A DNA stretch of 6,845 nucleotides from assembly GCA_958431945.1 (NCBI GenBank), contig CAUASQ010000091.1, positions 1 to 6,845 on the forward strand, written 5' to 3'. Shown piece after piece: positions 5,647 to 6,845 of this stretch (its first letter is position 1; the number at the start of each line of letters is the position of its first letter). This DNA comes from an uncultured Collinsella sp. (lineage in GTDB: Bacteria; Actinomycetota; Coriobacteriia; Coriobacteriales; Coriobacteriaceae). The translations under genes and the position numbers were made by a program. A model generated the notes under the pieces. The model was not told the origin of the DNA. It was given only the letters and a program-made list of their open reading frames with translations, and made no database searches.

Positions 5647-6845
5647 ATGGCAACTAATCAAGAAACGGCCGTCATTAAGGCGCGCATGGACCGTATTCCC
5701 TCGGCGTTGTCGCCCGAACTTTTCGAGCGCATTGCCACCGATCGTGCTTCGGGCTATGTTAACCCGTATCGTTGCAACGACGATCAGGTCATTCGTCGTA
5801 TTGATCGCGCCGCCGACAAAGGCACGCTTATGCGTCCGGCGTTTATGCGCGATACCGAAAAGATACTTCATCTTCCGGCGTACACCCGTTATGCAGGCAA
5901 AACGCAGGTCTTTAGCTTCCGTAGCAATGACGATCTGTCACGCCGCGGTTTGCACGTGCAGCTTGTCTCCCGCATTGCGCGCGATATCGGTCGCGCCCTG
6001 GGGCTCAATTGCGATCTGATCGAGGCGATTGGCCTGGGCCACGACTTGGGCCACACGCCTTTCGGCCATGCCGGTGAGCGTTTTCTCAACGATATCTATC
6101 ATGAGCGCACGGGTCGCTACTTTTTCCATAACGTTCAGTCGGTCCGCGTGCTCGACGCCCTGTATGGCCGCAACGTGTCGCTCCAGACGCTCGACGGCGT
6201 GCTATGCCACAACGGCGAGTACGAACAGCGTGTTTTTGAGCTTTCGGACATGGGTTCCTTTGACCAGTTCGACCGAACCGTCGAGGAATGCATTGCCACA
6301 GGCTATAGCGCGATTGAGCACCTGCGTCCCATGACGCTCGAGGGCTGTGTGGTGCGTATCTCGGATATCCTCGCCTACGTCGGTCGTGATCGTCAGGACG
6401 CCATTGCGGCGGGCCTGCTGTCGCCCGACGCTTTTGACGATGGTCGGGGCGGCGCCTATAACAGCTGGATTCTCACGCACGCTTCCATCGATATCGTTGA
6501 GCATAGCTACGGCAAACCGCGTATCGAGATGAGCGAGGACCTGTTTGAGGAGATCCGCCGAGCCAAGCGCGAGAACTACGAGAAGATCTATAGCAAGGGC
6601 GGTATCGAAGGCGACTCCGAAGCGGAACTGCGCGAGGCCTTCGAAAAGCTCTACGACCGTTGCCTGCAGGATATAAACGAGGGTGACGAGTCCTCCTACA
6701 TCTTTAAGCACCACATTTCGCGTATTGAGCAGCAGCTTTCCTATTATGGCCGCATCTATGCTTGGCAGGACGACAAGGATCAAGCGGTGGTGGATTACAT
6801 CGCGAGCATGACGGACGGCTATTTCTGCGAGCTGACGAGCAAGCT
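5647..6845 (+). CDS. HD-domain dNTP triphosphohydrolase (dGTPase family), 3' end outside window
   Basis: Probable metal-dependent cytosolic phosphohydrolase that splits a dNTP into deoxynucleoside and triphosphate, affecting dNTP pools. The frame is open from ATG 5647 to the window edge (399 codons), so the stop is not seen. The dGTPase block AGKTQVF is at 83-89. The full HD metal set is present: H103 (in RRGLHVQLVSRIAR), H132-D133 in GLGHDLGHTPFGHAGE (129-144), and D240 in ISDILAY. FHNVQSVRVLD (160-170) and the near-C-terminal VVDYIASMTDGY (381-392) also match the dGTPase fold, so little is probably missing. The usual R-T-R-L-T-H-S segment before the first His is replaced by LSRRGLHVQ, placing it in a divergent branch. 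Start choice is firm: AAGGAG lies 6 nt upstream, while the nearby ATG at 5642 is out of frame. It is 31 nt after the A24 gene. The symbol dgt is withheld because nucleotide preference cannot be judged. Confidence 0.92.
   Translation, partial: MATNQETAVIKARMDRIPSALSPELFERIATDRASGYVNPYRCNDDQVIRRIDRAADKGTLMRPAFMRDTEKILHLPAYTRYAGKTQVFSFRSNDDLSRRGLHVQLVSRIARDIGRALGLNCDLIEAIGLGHDLGHTPFGHAGERFLNDIYHERTGRYFFHNVQSVRVLDALYGRNVSLQTLDGVLCHNGEYEQRVFELSDMGSFDQFDRTVEECIATGYSAIEHLRPMTLEGCVVRISDILAYVGRDRQDAIAAGLLSPDAFDDGRGGAYNSWILTHASIDIVEHSYGKPRIEMSEDLFEEIRRAKRENYEKIYSKGGIEGDSEAELREAFEKLYDRCLQDINEGDESSYIFKHHISRIEQQLSYYGRIYAWQDDKDQAVVDYIASMTDGYFCELTSK

Overview
The window looks like chromosomal core sequence from a high-GC, Gram-positive-type bacterium. 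My best guess is a member of the Coriobacteriia, possibly Collinsella-like. This rests on GC-rich third codon positions, the gene order ileS-lspA-rluD (in many Firmicutes and Actinobacteria the end of the division/cell-wall cluster, after divIVA), and strong GC-rich hairpin terminators. It is inference from composition and synteny, not a database match. All six genes read on the + strand, and two are cut by the window edges.

Left part (1-1967): the C-terminal two thirds of isoleucyl-tRNA synthetase, with the editing-domain tail, the KMSKS loop and a C-terminal zinc knuckle. It is followed by a perfect 12-bp hairpin just after the stop codon and then by a classical intrinsic terminator. A short non-coding gap (1968-2122) probably carries the promoter of the next unit.

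Middle (2123-3735): lspA (signal peptidase II, TTG start) and an RluA/RluD-family 23S rRNA pseudouridine synthase, translationally linked by a one-base overlap (TAATG). Together with ileS this is a translation and envelope housekeeping block.

Right part (3736-6845): a membrane-bound family 2 glycosyltransferase of the processive (cellulose/hyaluronan/poly-GlcNAc synthase-like) type, with its own likely promoter and a very strong terminator. Next is a minimal 140-residue prepilin-peptidase-like (A24) membrane protein with a GTG start. Last is an HD-domain protein of the dGTP triphosphohydrolase family that runs off the right edge. The A24 gene and the HD gene are 31 nt apart and probably co-transcribed, an odd functional pairing.

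I see no mobile element, CRISPR array, tRNA/rRNA gene or defence cassette, and no clear sign of an undescribed system. The points most worth a second look are the orphan minimal A24 peptidase paired with a divergent dGTPase-like protein, the unknown polymer made by the stand-alone glycosyltransferase, and the repeats and palindromes in its leader.
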